A stretch of DNA of 64,000 nt. Origin: CAISCU01 sp051861545 (GTDB lineage Bacteria > Bacteroidota > Bacteroidia > UKL13-3). Within the stretch, counting starts at the first letter, position 1; each line of letters opens with the position of its first letter. The DNA is taken from assembly GCA_051861545.1 (NCBI GenBank), contig JBIMKP010000001.1:248001-312000 (forward strand), written 5' to 3'. The notes below the pieces were generated by a model. That model searched no databases, was not told where the DNA came from, and saw only the letters and a program-made list of their open reading frames with translations. The translations under genes and the position numbers were made by a program. Positions 8,126 through 17,362 of the stretch are shown piece by piece.

Positions 8126-10729
8126 ATGCATACCACACAAAAAACATCTGCTCTTCTTTATTTACTCTTGATAGCTTTGTTGGGTACTTCAACAAATGTA
8201 TTCAGCCAAAATAACAAAAGGGTTTATGATTTAAAATTTCAAAATCAAGGTATTGAAAGCATTCTCGACAGTTTAGAAAAAATAAGCACTAAAAAATTCT
8301 ATTATAGCAGCACACTTATTCCAGTTCAAAGAAAAATAACCCATCAATTCGAAAACTCATCTTTATCTGAAATATTACTTTTTTTGTTTCCTGAGCCAGA
8401 TATTTTAATAACAGAATCTGAAAACAAAATCATTATTTCAAAAAAGTACAGCAAAAAATATGTTTTAAGTGGATATATTAAAGAAGCCGGAAGTTCTGAA
8501 AACCTAATTGGCGTAAGTATATCTGACATCAATCAAAGACATACAACACAAACCAATCAATATGGCTTCTTTAGTTTAGAATTACCTGAAGGAATCAATA
8601 AAATAAGGTTCTCTTATGTTGGATATCAAACATTAAACAAAAGCTATCAAATTATTGAGAATATTGATGAAACAATTTTATTAGAAAACGATGATGAATT
8701 AGAAGAATTAATTGTAAAAGCCAATGAAGAAGATGTTTTAGAAAGTATTCAAAACATTGAAATTCCACTCAAAAAAATTGGCGATTTACCTGCTATGTTG
8801 GGTGAAAATGATGTGATAAAATATTTGAGTTTAATGCCTGGAGTTTCTAAAGGAACTGAAAGCAATCAAGGTATGTTTATAAGAGGTGGTACACCAGACC
8901 AAAACCTGATTATGGTTGATGATGCCACCATTTATAGTGCCTATCATTTATTTGGAATCAATTCACTTTTTAGCGGTTCTGAATTACGCCAAGCAGAATT
9001 GAGCAAAGGTGGCTTTTCTGCAAAATATGGAGGAAGAACAGCTTCTGTTTTAAGTATGAGCTTGAAAGATGGTAACAGAGAAAAATGGGAAGTTGATGCT
9101 GGATTAGGAGTACTTGCATCTCATATTCAGTTCGATGGACCATTGCTTAAAAATAAATCAAGTATTCTATTTTCAGCTAGAAGAACTTATGTTGATTTGT
9201 TATCAAAACCATTCTTAAATAGCGATGAAGAAGTTGCCTATTATTATTACGATATCAACTCCAAAATCAATTTAGACATCAACCCAAAAAATAGAATTTA
9301 CCTTAGTTTATATAATGGAAACGATTTATTTAGAACAGAAAGTAAAACATCTGATGGAACCGATAATGCCTTATTAAAATGGGGAAATAGAGCTTTTAGC
9401 TTAAGGTGGAATTCGCAACTAAGTAATAAATTATTTTTAAACACAACCGCTTACAGAACCGAATATTCAAGCTTAATTAGTATTGGATTTTCAGGTTCAA
9501 ATAATGCTAGTAAAATAGAATTAAAAACAGGTATTGTGGATTTAGGACTTAAGGCTGATTTTGATTATACCTACAACAATAATCATTGGATTAAATCGGG
9601 GCTAAGTATCATTCAACATCAATTTACACCTAGTATTTTAAATGTTCAAGCTGATGAAAAAGGCTCCTTAGAAACTTTACAAGAAACTGGAATCAATGCC
9701 TTAGAAATGGCATTTTATGTAGAAGACAAATTTAAAATCAACAAAAAAACTGAATTAAATACGGGTTTAAGGTTGAATAGTTTTAACCAGAAAAACACTT
9801 GGTACTTCTTTCCAGAACCGAGAATACAACTGAATTATAGTCATAATAAAAATTTGATTTTAAATGCAGCTTATACCCACATGACACAATATGTGAACCT
9901 AATAAGCACTGGAATGATGGGCTTACCTTCTGAAATATGGATTCCAAGTACCCAAAATTTAAAGCCACAATTGGCTAAACAAATTGGAGCTGGATATAGT
10001 TACCAAATAAATTCTCATTTTACATTATCACAAGAATTGTATTATAAAAAAAGTACCAATACAACTGCATATCGTCAAGGTGCAGGATTTTTCTCTTTAT
10101 TAACTGAATTTAATTCTGACAATAGTGGTATAGATTATTTTGAAAGTATACTTACTCAAGGGCAAACAGAAGCTTATGGAACTGAGCTAAATTTAAAGTT
10201 CAAAAGAAAAAAAATAGAATCGTGGATATGTTATAATTTGGGTAAAATAAACCAACAATTTGATGGTTTAAACAATGGCAATTGGTTTGATGCTTTCTAT
10301 GATAGACGACATGATTTTAACTGGGTTGGCATTTATAAACCCAATAATAAATGGAGTATATCACTTTCTTGGATTTATGGTTCTGGATTTGCGATGAGTT
10401 TGCCATCAGCAAACTTTGGAACAATTGGACATGCTCCAGTAAATAATAGTGGTTTACAATTAGATGGTGAATACAGCTCTTACCATTATTACTTTAAAAA
10501 TAAAAATAATTATAGAACCGCTGCTACCCACAGATTAGATATGGCAGTGAAATATTTTCTTAAAACAAATAGAACAAATCAAATTTTAAGTTTGAGTATT
10601 TATAATGTTTATAATAGAGCAAATCCATTTTTCTACGATATTAACTCAGATGAAAATGGGAAAACCGTTCTTAAACAAGTTAGCTTTTTTCCTATTATTC
10701 CATCATTTTCTTGGAGGATTTTATTCTAA
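8126..10729 (+). CDS. FecA-like TonB-dependent receptor with STN signalling domain
   Basis: 867 residues. The signal peptide ends VFSQ near residue 28. The order of domains is a secretin/TonB short N-terminal (STN) domain at about 30-110, a carboxypeptidase-regulatory-like beta-sandwich at about 112-195 (VLSGYIKEAG, YGFFSLELPEG, FSYVGYQT), a plug at about 205-320 with FIRGGTPDQNLIMVDDATIY, and a beta-barrel ending SWRILF. STN domains in transducers contact an anti-sigma factor in the periplasm, and FecR and ECF sigma genes lie two genes downstream. The ligand is unknown. The stop overlaps the next start (TAATG). Confidence 0.87.
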   Translation: MHTTQKTSALLYLLLIALLGTSTNVFSQNNKRVYDLKFQNQGIESILDSLEKISTKKFYYSSTLIPVQRKITHQFENSSLSEILLFLFPEPDILITESENKIIISKKYSKKYVLSGYIKEAGSSENLIGVSISDINQRHTTQTNQYGFFSLELPEGINKIRFSYVGYQTLNKSYQIIENIDETILLENDDELEELIVKANEEDVLESIQNIEIPLKKIGDLPAMLGENDVIKYLSLMPGVSKGTESNQGMFIRGGTPDQNLIMVDDATIYSAYHLFGINSLFSGSELRQAELSKGGFSAKYGGRTASVLSMSLKDGNREKWEVDAGLGVLASHIQFDGPLLKNKSSILFSARRTYVDLLSKPFLNSDEEVAYYYYDINSKINLDINPKNRIYLSLYNGNDLFRTESKTSDGTDNALLKWGNRAFSLRWNSQLSNKLFLNTTAYRTEYSSLISIGFSGSNNASKIELKTGIVDLGLKADFDYTYNNNHWIKSGLSIIQHQFTPSILNVQADEKGSLETLQETGINALEMAFYVEDKFKINKKTELNTGLRLNSFNQKNTWYFFPEPRIQLNYSHNKNLILNAAYTHMTQYVNLISTGMMGLPSEIWIPSTQNLKPQLAKQIGAGYSYQINSHFTLSQELYYKKSTNTTAYRQGAGFFSLLTEFNSDNSGIDYFESILTQGQTEAYGTELNLKFKRKKIESWICYNLGKINQQFDGLNNGNWFDAFYDRRHDFNWVGIYKPNNKWSISLSWIYGSGFAMSLPSANFGTIGHAPVNNSGLQLDGEYSSYHYYFKNKNNYRTAATHRLDMAVKYFLKTNRTNQILSLSIYNVYNRANPFFYDINSDENGKTVLKQVSFFPIIPSFSWRILF

Positions 10730-11604
10730 TGAAAAACATTCTTAACCTAATAATTTGTTTGAGTTTTCTTTCTATAAGCTTTGTATCTTGCCAGAGAGAA
10801 ACTACTGTAATTGAGGAATTAGAGGCTGAATTCAAAATTGTAGTACATTGTTATTTAGATTCAGATAGTGGCAAACAAATAATTTGTAAAGTGAACAACT
10901 CATTACCTGTTTTTGGAAATACAAATCAAGAAAAGAAAACCATTAATGATGCTATTGTAGAAATTGGTAAAAATGGAGAGTGGTTTCAATTGACGTTTGA
11001 AGAAATGAGCCAAGATTATAGAATGTTGGCAAATGAAGGATTCATTGTAGACAATGCAACTTATGAATTAAGAATTTCTCATCCTGATTTTCCTACAGCA
11101 AATTCAAGTATCAAATTGTTACCAAAATATGTAACTGATGATATCAATGGAAAAATTACACAAATTAAATCAGCTAGTGATACTACAAAAAAATTAAAAT
11201 ATGAGATAACATGGCAAGATGATTCTCGGGTAAATAATTTTTATAGAGTGATTCCTCAAGTAGGCTACATAAATATAGATTTCCCAAATGATACCTTTTA
11301 TATGCCACCAAATTATAGCAAATTGATTTTATTGAATGAAAGTTATAAAAAAGGAGATAGGATGGAATGGAAAGCAGAATCAGATTTTTTCCCTTTTGGA
11401 GAAAATGGGTTTAAGCCAGTATCAATTAAAATTTATTTATTAAACATTGATAAAAGTTACTACGAATACCATCAATTCATTCAACAAGTTAGTTCTGAAG
11501 GTAGTTTTGTTGAACCTAGCTTCTTTAATGGAAATATTAACAATGCTTTTGGAATATTTGCAGCATGTAACGGCATGTCTGAAAAAACTTTTCCTCTTGA
11601 ATAG
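10729..11604 (+). CDS. DUF4249 lipoprotein partnered with the upstream receptor
   Basis: 291 residues from the ATG at 10729. A TTG 18 bases upstream is less likely, because the ATG gives a normal lipoprotein signal (MKNILNLIICLSFLSISFVS then Cys21). The body shows features of DUF4249: an N-terminal FKIVVHCYLDSDSG strand, INDAIVEIGKNGEW, then YELRISHPDFPTANSSIKLL, ITWQDDS, and YYEYHQFIQQ near the end. DUF4249 lipoproteins usually sit next to TonB-dependent receptors and may act as a surface lid or ligand-binding subunit. The function is not established. It is translationally coupled to the receptor. Confidence 0.82.
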   Translation: MKNILNLIICLSFLSISFVSCQRETTVIEELEAEFKIVVHCYLDSDSGKQIICKVNNSLPVFGNTNQEKKTINDAIVEIGKNGEWFQLTFEEMSQDYRMLANEGFIVDNATYELRISHPDFPTANSSIKLLPKYVTDDINGKITQIKSASDTTKKLKYEITWQDDSRVNNFYRVIPQVGYINIDFPNDTFYMPPNYSKLILLNESYKKGDRMEWKAESDFFPFGENGFKPVSIKIYLLNIDKSYYEYHQFIQQVSSEGSFVEPSFFNGNINNAFGIFAACNGMSEKTFPLE

Positions 11605-11645
11605 GGGTATTCTTATTTTCGGGAATCATATAGGAAACCCAAAAC

Positions 11646-12608
11646 ATGGAAACCTCAGAAATTTTTGAGCTTATAAGCAAGGCAGATGCTGGTATAATCA
11701 GTCAATCTGAACAAAAAAAATTGGATGAATGGAAAGACTCATCTGAAGCAAATAGGATTGAATATGAGGAACTTTCTGCCATTTTTAATGCATCTGCAGA
11801 AAGCAATTCTGAAGTAACAGATGCCTCTTGGGAGCGAGTAAAATTTGCTATTGAAAGCAAATCGGTTTCCAAAAAATCTAATAAAAAATGGTTGTGGTTA
11901 GCGGCTTCTTTTATGGCTGTTTCTATGCTCACTTACATCTTTTATCCAAATCCTGCTGCCGATGCCATGGTTTATAGTTCTGGTAACAATGAGATTAAAT
12001 CAATTGAATTACCCGATGGAAGTATTGTAAAACTAAACCAGAATTCAAGTCTCAAATACAGCGAAAAAGAAGGAAGGAGACTTTGTTCATTTGATGGGGA
12101 AGCCTTTTTTGAAATCAGTAAAAATCCTGAAAAACCATTTTTAATTGAAGGTAATCATACCAATATTCAGGTTTTGGGAACCAAGTTTTTGTTCAACGAC
12201 CGCTCTGGTTCAGAAGAAGCGTTGGTTAAGGTAAGTGAAGGCAAAGTTAAATTCAGTGATAAAAAATTGAATGAGAAAATTTTAGTTGCCAATGAAGAAG
12301 CCATTTATGTGAATGATGGTTTAATCAAAAAGAACAAAATAGAAAACTTTGATATCAAAAAATGGCAATTAAAAGAATTAGACTTTAATGATGATGTTTT
12401 AGCTGAAGTTATTCCTCAAATAGAATCAATGTATGGCGTTTCTATTGAATGCTCGCAAGCTGGTATGATGTATTGTAGGTTCAGTGGTAATTTTAAAAAC
12501 GATAAAATTGAAACTGTGATGGAAGTATTGGCAGAAAGTCTGAACATCAAACTAAGCACAAAAAACAATACCTACTTATTGGAAGGAAAGGCTTGTGACA
12601 ATGAGTAG
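11646..12608 (+). CDS. FecR-family anti-sigma factor (DUF4974 C-terminus)
   Basis: 320 residues. Residues 1-75 form the cytoplasmic N-terminal part, which binds the sigma factor in this family. One membrane segment (about 80-100, WLWLAASFMAVSMLTYIFY) follows. The FecR core begins YSSGNNEIKSIELPDGSIVK and includes LNQNSSLKYSE, GEAFFEISKNPEKPFLIE and IQVLGTKF. The C-terminal DUF4974-type domain (LKELDFNDDVLAEVIPQIES...FSGNFKN) is the STN-like part that meets the receptor. It lies after the receptor and lipoprotein and overlaps the sigma gene, so it probably restrains that sigma until the receptor is occupied. Confidence 0.9.
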   Translation: METSEIFELISKADAGIISQSEQKKLDEWKDSSEANRIEYEELSAIFNASAESNSEVTDASWERVKFAIESKSVSKKSNKKWLWLAASFMAVSMLTYIFYPNPAADAMVYSSGNNEIKSIELPDGSIVKLNQNSSLKYSEKEGRRLCSFDGEAFFEISKNPEKPFLIEGNHTNIQVLGTKFLFNDRSGSEEALVKVSEGKVKFSDKKLNEKILVANEEAIYVNDGLIKKNKIENFDIKKWQLKELDFNDDVLAEVIPQIESMYGVSIECSQAGMMYCRFSGNFKNDKIETVMEVLAESLNIKLSTKNNTYLLEGKACDNE

Positions 12609-13224
12609 TACAATTCATCAAATTCCGGAAGAAGAGCTTTTAAATCGCTTAAAAACGGGCGATATGAAGGCATTTGAAACGCTGTACAAGTCGTTTCATA
12701 AAATGTTATGGCATTATGCCAAAGAGATGTTAAAAGATGAAGATGAGGCAGAAGATACAGTTCAGCAATTGTTTATTCGTATTTGGGAAAAGAGAGATTC
12801 CTTATTAATCAGCAGCTCCTTCAAAAGTTATTTGTTTACATCTGTAAGAAATGCTTGTTTAAAGAAAATGGAAAAAGCTGTCAGAGAAAAAGCTAGTGAC
12901 CCATTAGAATCAACAGAAATGGAAAAAGTAGGTAAAGCACAAGATCCTGCACAATTCAAGGATTTACAATCAGCCATTCAACAATCAATAGAATCATTAC
13001 CCGAAAGATGCAGATTGGTTTTTAAGCTCAGTAGATTTGGTGGATTAACTTATACTGAAATAGCAAAAGAACTAGAATTATCTGTTAAAACGGTAGAAAA
13101 CCAAATGTCGAAAGCCCTACAAACATTAAGGCAAGATTTAAAACATCATTTTAGCTGGATGATTCCGGGATTCTTGATTGTGATGGAGAAAATGGGTCAA
13201 ATCCATGATTGGTTAGTTCAATAA
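12601..13224 (+). CDS. ECF RNA polymerase sigma factor, FecI-like
   Basis: 207 residues from the ATG at 12601, which overlaps the fecR stop by 8 bases. A GTG 6 bases earlier is also possible. Region 2 (about residues 20-85) contains LYKSFHKMLWHYAKEMLKDE followed by DEAEDTVQQLFIRIWEKR. Region 4 (about 130-185) contains SLPERCRLVFKLSRFGGLTY, TEIAKELELSVKTVENQMSK and ALQTLRQDL, a clear helix-turn-helix. Placing the sigma gene last, after receptor, lipoprotein and FecR, reverses the usual sigma-FecR-receptor order. It is expected to direct transcription of receptor genes, possibly this operon. Confidence 0.9.
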   Translation: MSSTIHQIPEEELLNRLKTGDMKAFETLYKSFHKMLWHYAKEMLKDEDEAEDTVQQLFIRIWEKRDSLLISSSFKSYLFTSVRNACLKKMEKAVREKASDPLESTEMEKVGKAQDPAQFKDLQSAIQQSIESLPERCRLVFKLSRFGGLTYTEIAKELELSVKTVENQMSKALQTLRQDLKHHFSWMIPGFLIVMEKMGQIHDWLVQ

Positions 13225-13250
13225 AAAACGATTAGTTGGAATAGAATTCA

Positions 13251-13306
13251 ATTCCTTAATAACCCTGGTTTAAAACCACGGGGCTATTGAGGAATCAGCA
13301 AGATTT
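13251..13306 (+). repeat. REP-like imperfect palindrome, copy 1
   Basis: ATTCCTTAATA (13251-13261) pairs with TATTGAGGAAT (ending 13295). An inner CCCTGGTTT pairs with AAACCACGGGG around a tiny loop, and CAGCAAGATT follows. A very similar element with the same arms and the same 3' flank is at 14044-14097. The shape is that of intergenic palindromes mobilised by REP-associated (IS200-like) tyrosine transposases. No transposase gene is present here. Confidence 0.65.
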
Positions 13307-13374
13307 GTAATCAAATTTTAAAAGACCTTTTTCTAATACATTGAATAAACTAAATTAGATGCCATATAGCAGCA

Positions 13375-13977
13375 ATGTATGCGATTTTTATCCTAGGTAA
13401 ATTCTTGATGATGAATAGAATTGAAATAAGTTTTATTTTATGTGGAATTGGATTTTTCGGTAGTATTCTAGTTGGTATTATTTCATCCATTTTTCATAAA
13501 ATGAAAAATATGAACTCCTTCAAGATTATCGAAAATACAGATCAAATAATTATAAAAAACAACCCACATACAACTATATTTAACTCTGTTGAATCCTTTC
13601 TTAGAATTTCCTCCTTCACCTTTCTTATTGCAAGCAATAATTATAATTTTTACCTTGAACTTTTCTGCATTTATTTTATTGCATTACTGCTAACAATAAG
13701 GTCTTATAGTAAAAAAATGAAGTACCAAGTTTTTGTTGAAGGGAAATCAAATAGTATAAGGATTAAATCGAATGAATATAAGCTACAAGATTATACCATT
13801 GAAATATCTGATAATAAAAGATGGTTCTGGTTTTTAGAATTAGAAGGGAGTGATTCTTTTGGACTTTATCTAAAAAGCAAAAGCAAGCAATTCATATTAA
13901 TTTATGGAGATTCAATACATAAGGAAATTGAATTGTTAAAGAGTTTGATTCTAGAAAAAACTAAAAAGATTTCTTGA
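13375..13977 (+). CDS. Membrane protein of unknown function
   Basis: 200 residues. Two hydrophobic segments are near the N-terminus and centre (about 14-40, SFILCGIGFFGSILVGIISS, and about 75-108, LIASN...LELFCIYFIALLL). They are followed by a polar C-terminal half with beta character (KYQVFVEGKSNSIRIKS, WFWFLELEGSDSFGLYLKSK). The topology and the PH-like cytoplasmic half are guesses. The start may be this ATG or the MMN at 13408. It stands alone between two REP-like palindromes and has no obvious operon partner. I do not recognise the family. Confidence 0.6.
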   Translation: MYAIFILGKFLMMNRIEISFILCGIGFFGSILVGIISSIFHKMKNMNSFKIIENTDQIIIKNNPHTTIFNSVESFLRISSFTFLIASNNYNFYLELFCIYFIALLLTIRSYSKKMKYQVFVEGKSNSIRIKSNEYKLQDYTIEISDNKRWFWFLELEGSDSFGLYLKSKSKQFILIYGDSIHKEIELLKSLILEKTKKIS

Positions 13978-14009
13978 TTCAAAAATCCAATAGAATCTAA
14001 ATTCTTCAA

Positions 14010-14097
14010 TTGCCCCGGGATTGGGTAAGGCAATAGTTTATTTATTCCTCAATGAGCCCGGGTTAAAACCACAGGGCTATGAGGAATCAGCACGATT
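14010..14097 (+). repeat. REP-like palindromes, copy 2 with an extra hairpin
   Basis: TTGCC...GGCAA (14010-14034, inner CCCGGGATTGGG) is followed by a longer palindrome. In the latter, ATTCCTCAAT (14044-14053) pairs with ATGAGGAAT (ending 14087), and inner GCCCGGGTT pairs with AACCACAGGGC. CAGCACGATT follows, as after copy 1 at 13251. Together they form a compact two-hairpin element in the intergenic space before a T9SS-protein gene. The in-frame upstream extension of that gene runs through this element, which argues for its later start. Confidence 0.65.
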
Positions 14098-14189
14098 GCC
14101 TGCCAAATAAAAAAATATTTTTCTTTCACATAGGGGTAAAACAAATTTTGCAGCTCTTATCAGTAAATCAACAAAAAATAGATTTACTT

Positions 14190-15080
14190 ATGAAGAAGAT
14201 TTTATTACTTATCGGCGGATTAAGCCTCTTTTTATCAAGCATCAAAGCGCAAATCCCAAATGGTGGTTTCGAAAATTGGGATACCACCAATTTATTCATC
14301 TACAAACATATTTATCCTGTTGCTTGGATGAGCAATAACCTTTACTGGCAATCGGTTAATAAACAAAATGCTGTAGTTCCAAGTGGAGATGCACATTCGG
14401 GTAATTATTCCATGAAGATGACAGTTTTAAACGATACTTCTTCTTCTAAACAAGGTGCAAGTTGTGGAACATTTGAAGGAGATTTATTAATGGGTGAAGC
14501 CAATGGAAAATTTGCTATCAAAAACAAACCTGCGGGTATTGAATTCTGGCACAAATTTACTTCTCCTAAAAAAGAAAACTTTCTTCTATTTGTGAATTTA
14601 TACAATGGCGAAAATCAGGTTGGTTCTGCCATGATATATAGTGAAGAAAACAGTCAATCGTGGAGCAAATTGTCTTCTGTAATTGATTATTCATCAAATG
14701 AAACTCCTGATAGTGCAAGCATTTCTATTCTGGTTGGATACTCAGATACACCCACTGTAGGAACAGTATTTATGATTGATGACTTAGCATTTACTACTAC
14801 TACAGCAATCAAAGAAGCTCAAATAGAGAACGATTTTGTTTTATACCCAAATCCAAGTTTTGGTGAATTAAATATTTCAATCAATACTCCAATTTCAAAT
14901 GATATTGAAATCAGTCTTAAAGACATTAGTGGCAGAAACATCAGAACTTTCTCAAAAGATGAGTTATCAATCAGTCAAAATGATATTAGTCTGAAAATAA
15001 ATGAGTACGAACCAGGCATCTATTTTCTAGAAATGAAATCTAATAGCAAGGTTTTAAGTAAAAAAATCATTCTACAATAA
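14190..15080 (+). CDS. Secreted T9SS protein with N-terminal carbohydrate-binding-like domain
   Basis: 296 residues from the ATG at 14190, chosen because MKKILLLIGGLSLFLSSIKA is a standard signal peptide and the upstream frame runs through a repeat element. The mature part begins QIPNGGFENWDTTN, a common start for Bacteroidota surface domains of beta-sandwich type, with a later IEFWHKF and VFMIDDLAF. The C-terminal 75 residues (VLYPNPSFGELNISINTP...YEPGIYFLEMKS...KKIILQ) form a T9SS type A sorting domain. It lies 22 bases before a TonB receptor gene and may be cotranscribed with it. Its ligand is unknown. Confidence 0.75.
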   Translation: MKKILLLIGGLSLFLSSIKAQIPNGGFENWDTTNLFIYKHIYPVAWMSNNLYWQSVNKQNAVVPSGDAHSGNYSMKMTVLNDTSSSKQGASCGTFEGDLLMGEANGKFAIKNKPAGIEFWHKFTSPKKENFLLFVNLYNGENQVGSAMIYSEENSQSWSKLSSVIDYSSNETPDSASISILVGYSDTPTVGTVFMIDDLAFTTTTAIKEAQIENDFVLYPNPSFGELNISINTPISNDIEISLKDISGRNIRTFSKDELSISQNDISLKINEYEPGIYFLEMKSNSKVLSKKIILQ

Positions 15081-15102
15081 CCTAATCTAGCCTGTCCCAA
15101 GC

Positions 15103-17358
15103 ATGAAAAGCATTTATACCTTTCTGTTGATATTCAGTATAAACTCAATGGTTTATGCCAATCAAATAAAGTTTCAAGTAATCGATTCTAAAAGTAAAGA
15201 AATAATTATTGGAGCAAGTATCATTAAAAGTGATAAAAAAGCAGGAGCACAAACCGATGAGAATGGACAGGCTATTATCAACACTGAGTTACCTGCAAAT
15301 TTTAGTATTACTTATATTGGCTATGATTCTAAACAAATTGAAGTTAAAAGTTACTCTAACAAGCCAATTATTATTCAATTAAATGAATCAAAAAGAGAAT
15401 TAAAAGAAGCCAAAATTCAGGCCTCGAAAAGTAAATTATCACAAAAAGAAACTGCGGGTATTATTAATATTCAACCCAATGAATACAAGTTTTTAGCAAG
15501 TGCTGGTGGCGAAAAAGACCCTATCCAAGTTTTACAGTTAATGCCCGGTTTAAAAAAGGGTGCAAATGGTGGAGATGGATTTTTTGTAAGAGGTGGTTCT
15601 GCCGACCAAAATTTAATTCGTTTAGATGGAGCTACTGTTTATAATCCTAATCATTTACTCGGTTTCTTTTCAGTATTTAATTCTGATGCTATACAAGATT
15701 TAAAGTTATACAAAGGCGCATTTCCCGCAGCAATGGGCGGAAGACTATCGTCGGTAATGGACATTAGACTAAAAGAAGCCGAAAACAATCTTTGGCAAGG
15801 TTCAGCATCCTTGGGACTTTTATCAGCAAGAGCATTTTTAAGTGGTCCGATTTTAAACAATAAATTAGGCATTTCGGCTTCATTTAGAAGAACCTATATC
15901 GAACAGTTATTTGCCTTAGCAGGAAATGAGCTTCCTTATTACTTTCAAGACGGTCATGTAAAATTGAATTACCAATTCAATGAAAACAATAAATTGACAT
16001 ATACAACATTCTATGGAAATGATGTTCTTAGAATTAACAGGGAAAAGGAAAATGAAAAACAAATCGACTTTGGAACAAGCAGTCATAATTGGATTCAAGT
16101 TTTACATTTCCTTCATTTTAATAAAGATTTTAGTAGCAATTTGTATGCAGTAAAAACCAATTATGCATATACAGTAAATGCCAATATTGATGGGAATATT
16201 TTTGGGTTAAAAGCAGAAGTACAAGACCTTCAATTAAAAGGTGATTTGTCTAAACAAATCAACAAAAAAACAAATTTCAAAACAGGTTTTGAGTTTACTC
16301 GACATAGCTTCAACCCTAATCAAACCAGCATTTTTGGCTCCTTAAATGAGTTATTAAAAGAAACAGAAAGTAGCAGGTTTTATGCAAATGAAGCAGCTGT
16401 TTTTGCTATGGTTGATCAAAGCATCAACCAGAAATTAAACCTAAATATGGGTTTAAGAATGTCATCATCATTTGGTAAAAACTTTATTTATGCAGCACCA
16501 GAACCACGAGTAAGTTTACATTATCAAATCGATGAAAATTCAGCAATAAATTTTTCTTATAACCGAATGAAACAATACCTACATTTAGTAAGTGGTTCAT
16601 CGGCTGTAATGCCAACTGATTTATGGTTTCCTGTATCGAAACAAGTAAAACCACAAAGCTCAAATCAATATGCTATAAGTTATCAAAAAGAATGGAACAA
16701 AAGTGGTCTGTTCCTTCAAATTGAACCATATTTCAAAACCATGAATAACCTAGTTGAATACAAAGAAGGCACACAAATTTTATTAAATAATGAAATAGAA
16801 AAAGACTTAGTTCAAGGTAATGGAAGGGCATATGGAATTGAGATGATGTTACAAAAAAAGATGGGAAGATTAAGTGGATGGATTGCCTATACACTCTCTT
16901 GGTCAGAAAGAAAATTTGATGAGTTAAATAGAGGAAACTGGTTTTACGGTAGGTACGACAGGCGACATGATTTGAGTTTGGTTGGAAATTTCCAAATCAA
17001 CGAAAACTGGGGATTTTCTAGCACTTTCACTATTGGAAGTGGATTACGAGTAACACCCATGATTGGAAAATATTTAATGCCATCGGGTTCTTATAATGAT
17101 GTAATTGGCGTACCTATTTATGGAGATAGAAATTCATTGGTATTGTCGCCCTTACACCGTTTAGACATGAACCTAACTTATCAATCAAAACCAGGTAAAC
17201 GATTCAAAACAGAATGGAGCATTGGTGCCTGTAATGTATATAATAGAACTCAGGCTTACAAACTTAGTTTAGTGAAAAATGCAGACAATTCTAGAAGTTT
17301 TAAGCAAGTTGGTTTATACGGATTTGTTCCATCAGCATCATTTAATTTAATATTTTAA
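15103..17358 (+). CDS. TonB-dependent receptor with carboxypeptidase-like N-terminus
   Basis: 751 residues. The signal peptide ends MVYA near residue 19. A carboxypeptidase-regulatory-like domain covers about 22-100 (FQVIDSKSKEIIIGASIIKS, YIGYDSKQIEV). The plug covers about 120-225, with LQLMPGLKKGANGGDGFFVR, GGSADQNLIRLDGATVYNP and FPAAMGGRLSSVMDIRLKE. The barrel ends in Phe (SASFNLIF). Its plug resembles that of the receptor at 8126, but it has no STN domain, so it should not signal to FecR directly. A DUF4249 lipoprotein gene starts 4 bases downstream. The substrate is unknown. Confidence 0.85.
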   Translation: MKSIYTFLLIFSINSMVYANQIKFQVIDSKSKEIIIGASIIKSDKKAGAQTDENGQAIINTELPANFSITYIGYDSKQIEVKSYSNKPIIIQLNESKRELKEAKIQASKSKLSQKETAGIINIQPNEYKFLASAGGEKDPIQVLQLMPGLKKGANGGDGFFVRGGSADQNLIRLDGATVYNPNHLLGFFSVFNSDAIQDLKLYKGAFPAAMGGRLSSVMDIRLKEAENNLWQGSASLGLLSARAFLSGPILNNKLGISASFRRTYIEQLFALAGNELPYYFQDGHVKLNYQFNENNKLTYTTFYGNDVLRINREKENEKQIDFGTSSHNWIQVLHFLHFNKDFSSNLYAVKTNYAYTVNANIDGNIFGLKAEVQDLQLKGDLSKQINKKTNFKTGFEFTRHSFNPNQTSIFGSLNELLKETESSRFYANEAAVFAMVDQSINQKLNLNMGLRMSSSFGKNFIYAAPEPRVSLHYQIDENSAINFSYNRMKQYLHLVSGSSAVMPTDLWFPVSKQVKPQSSNQYAISYQKEWNKSGLFLQIEPYFKTMNNLVEYKEGTQILLNNEIEKDLVQGNGRAYGIEMMLQKKMGRLSGWIAYTLSWSERKFDELNRGNWFYGRYDRRHDLSLVGNFQINENWGFSSTFTIGSGLRVTPMIGKYLMPSGSYNDVIGVPIYGDRNSLVLSPLHRLDMNLTYQSKPGKRFKTEWSIGACNVYNRTQAYKLSLVKNADNSRSFKQVGLYGFVPSASFNLIF

Positions 17359-17362
17359 ACTT

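Noticed and set aside
11447..11668. Plus-strand 73-codon frame spanning the end of the DUF4249 gene
   Set aside because: Overlaps a well-supported gene in another frame and the fecR start, with no family resemblance.
14079..14189. Upstream extension of the T9SS protein frame
   Set aside because: It runs through the REP-like palindrome and would hide the signal peptide that begins at the ATG at 14190.
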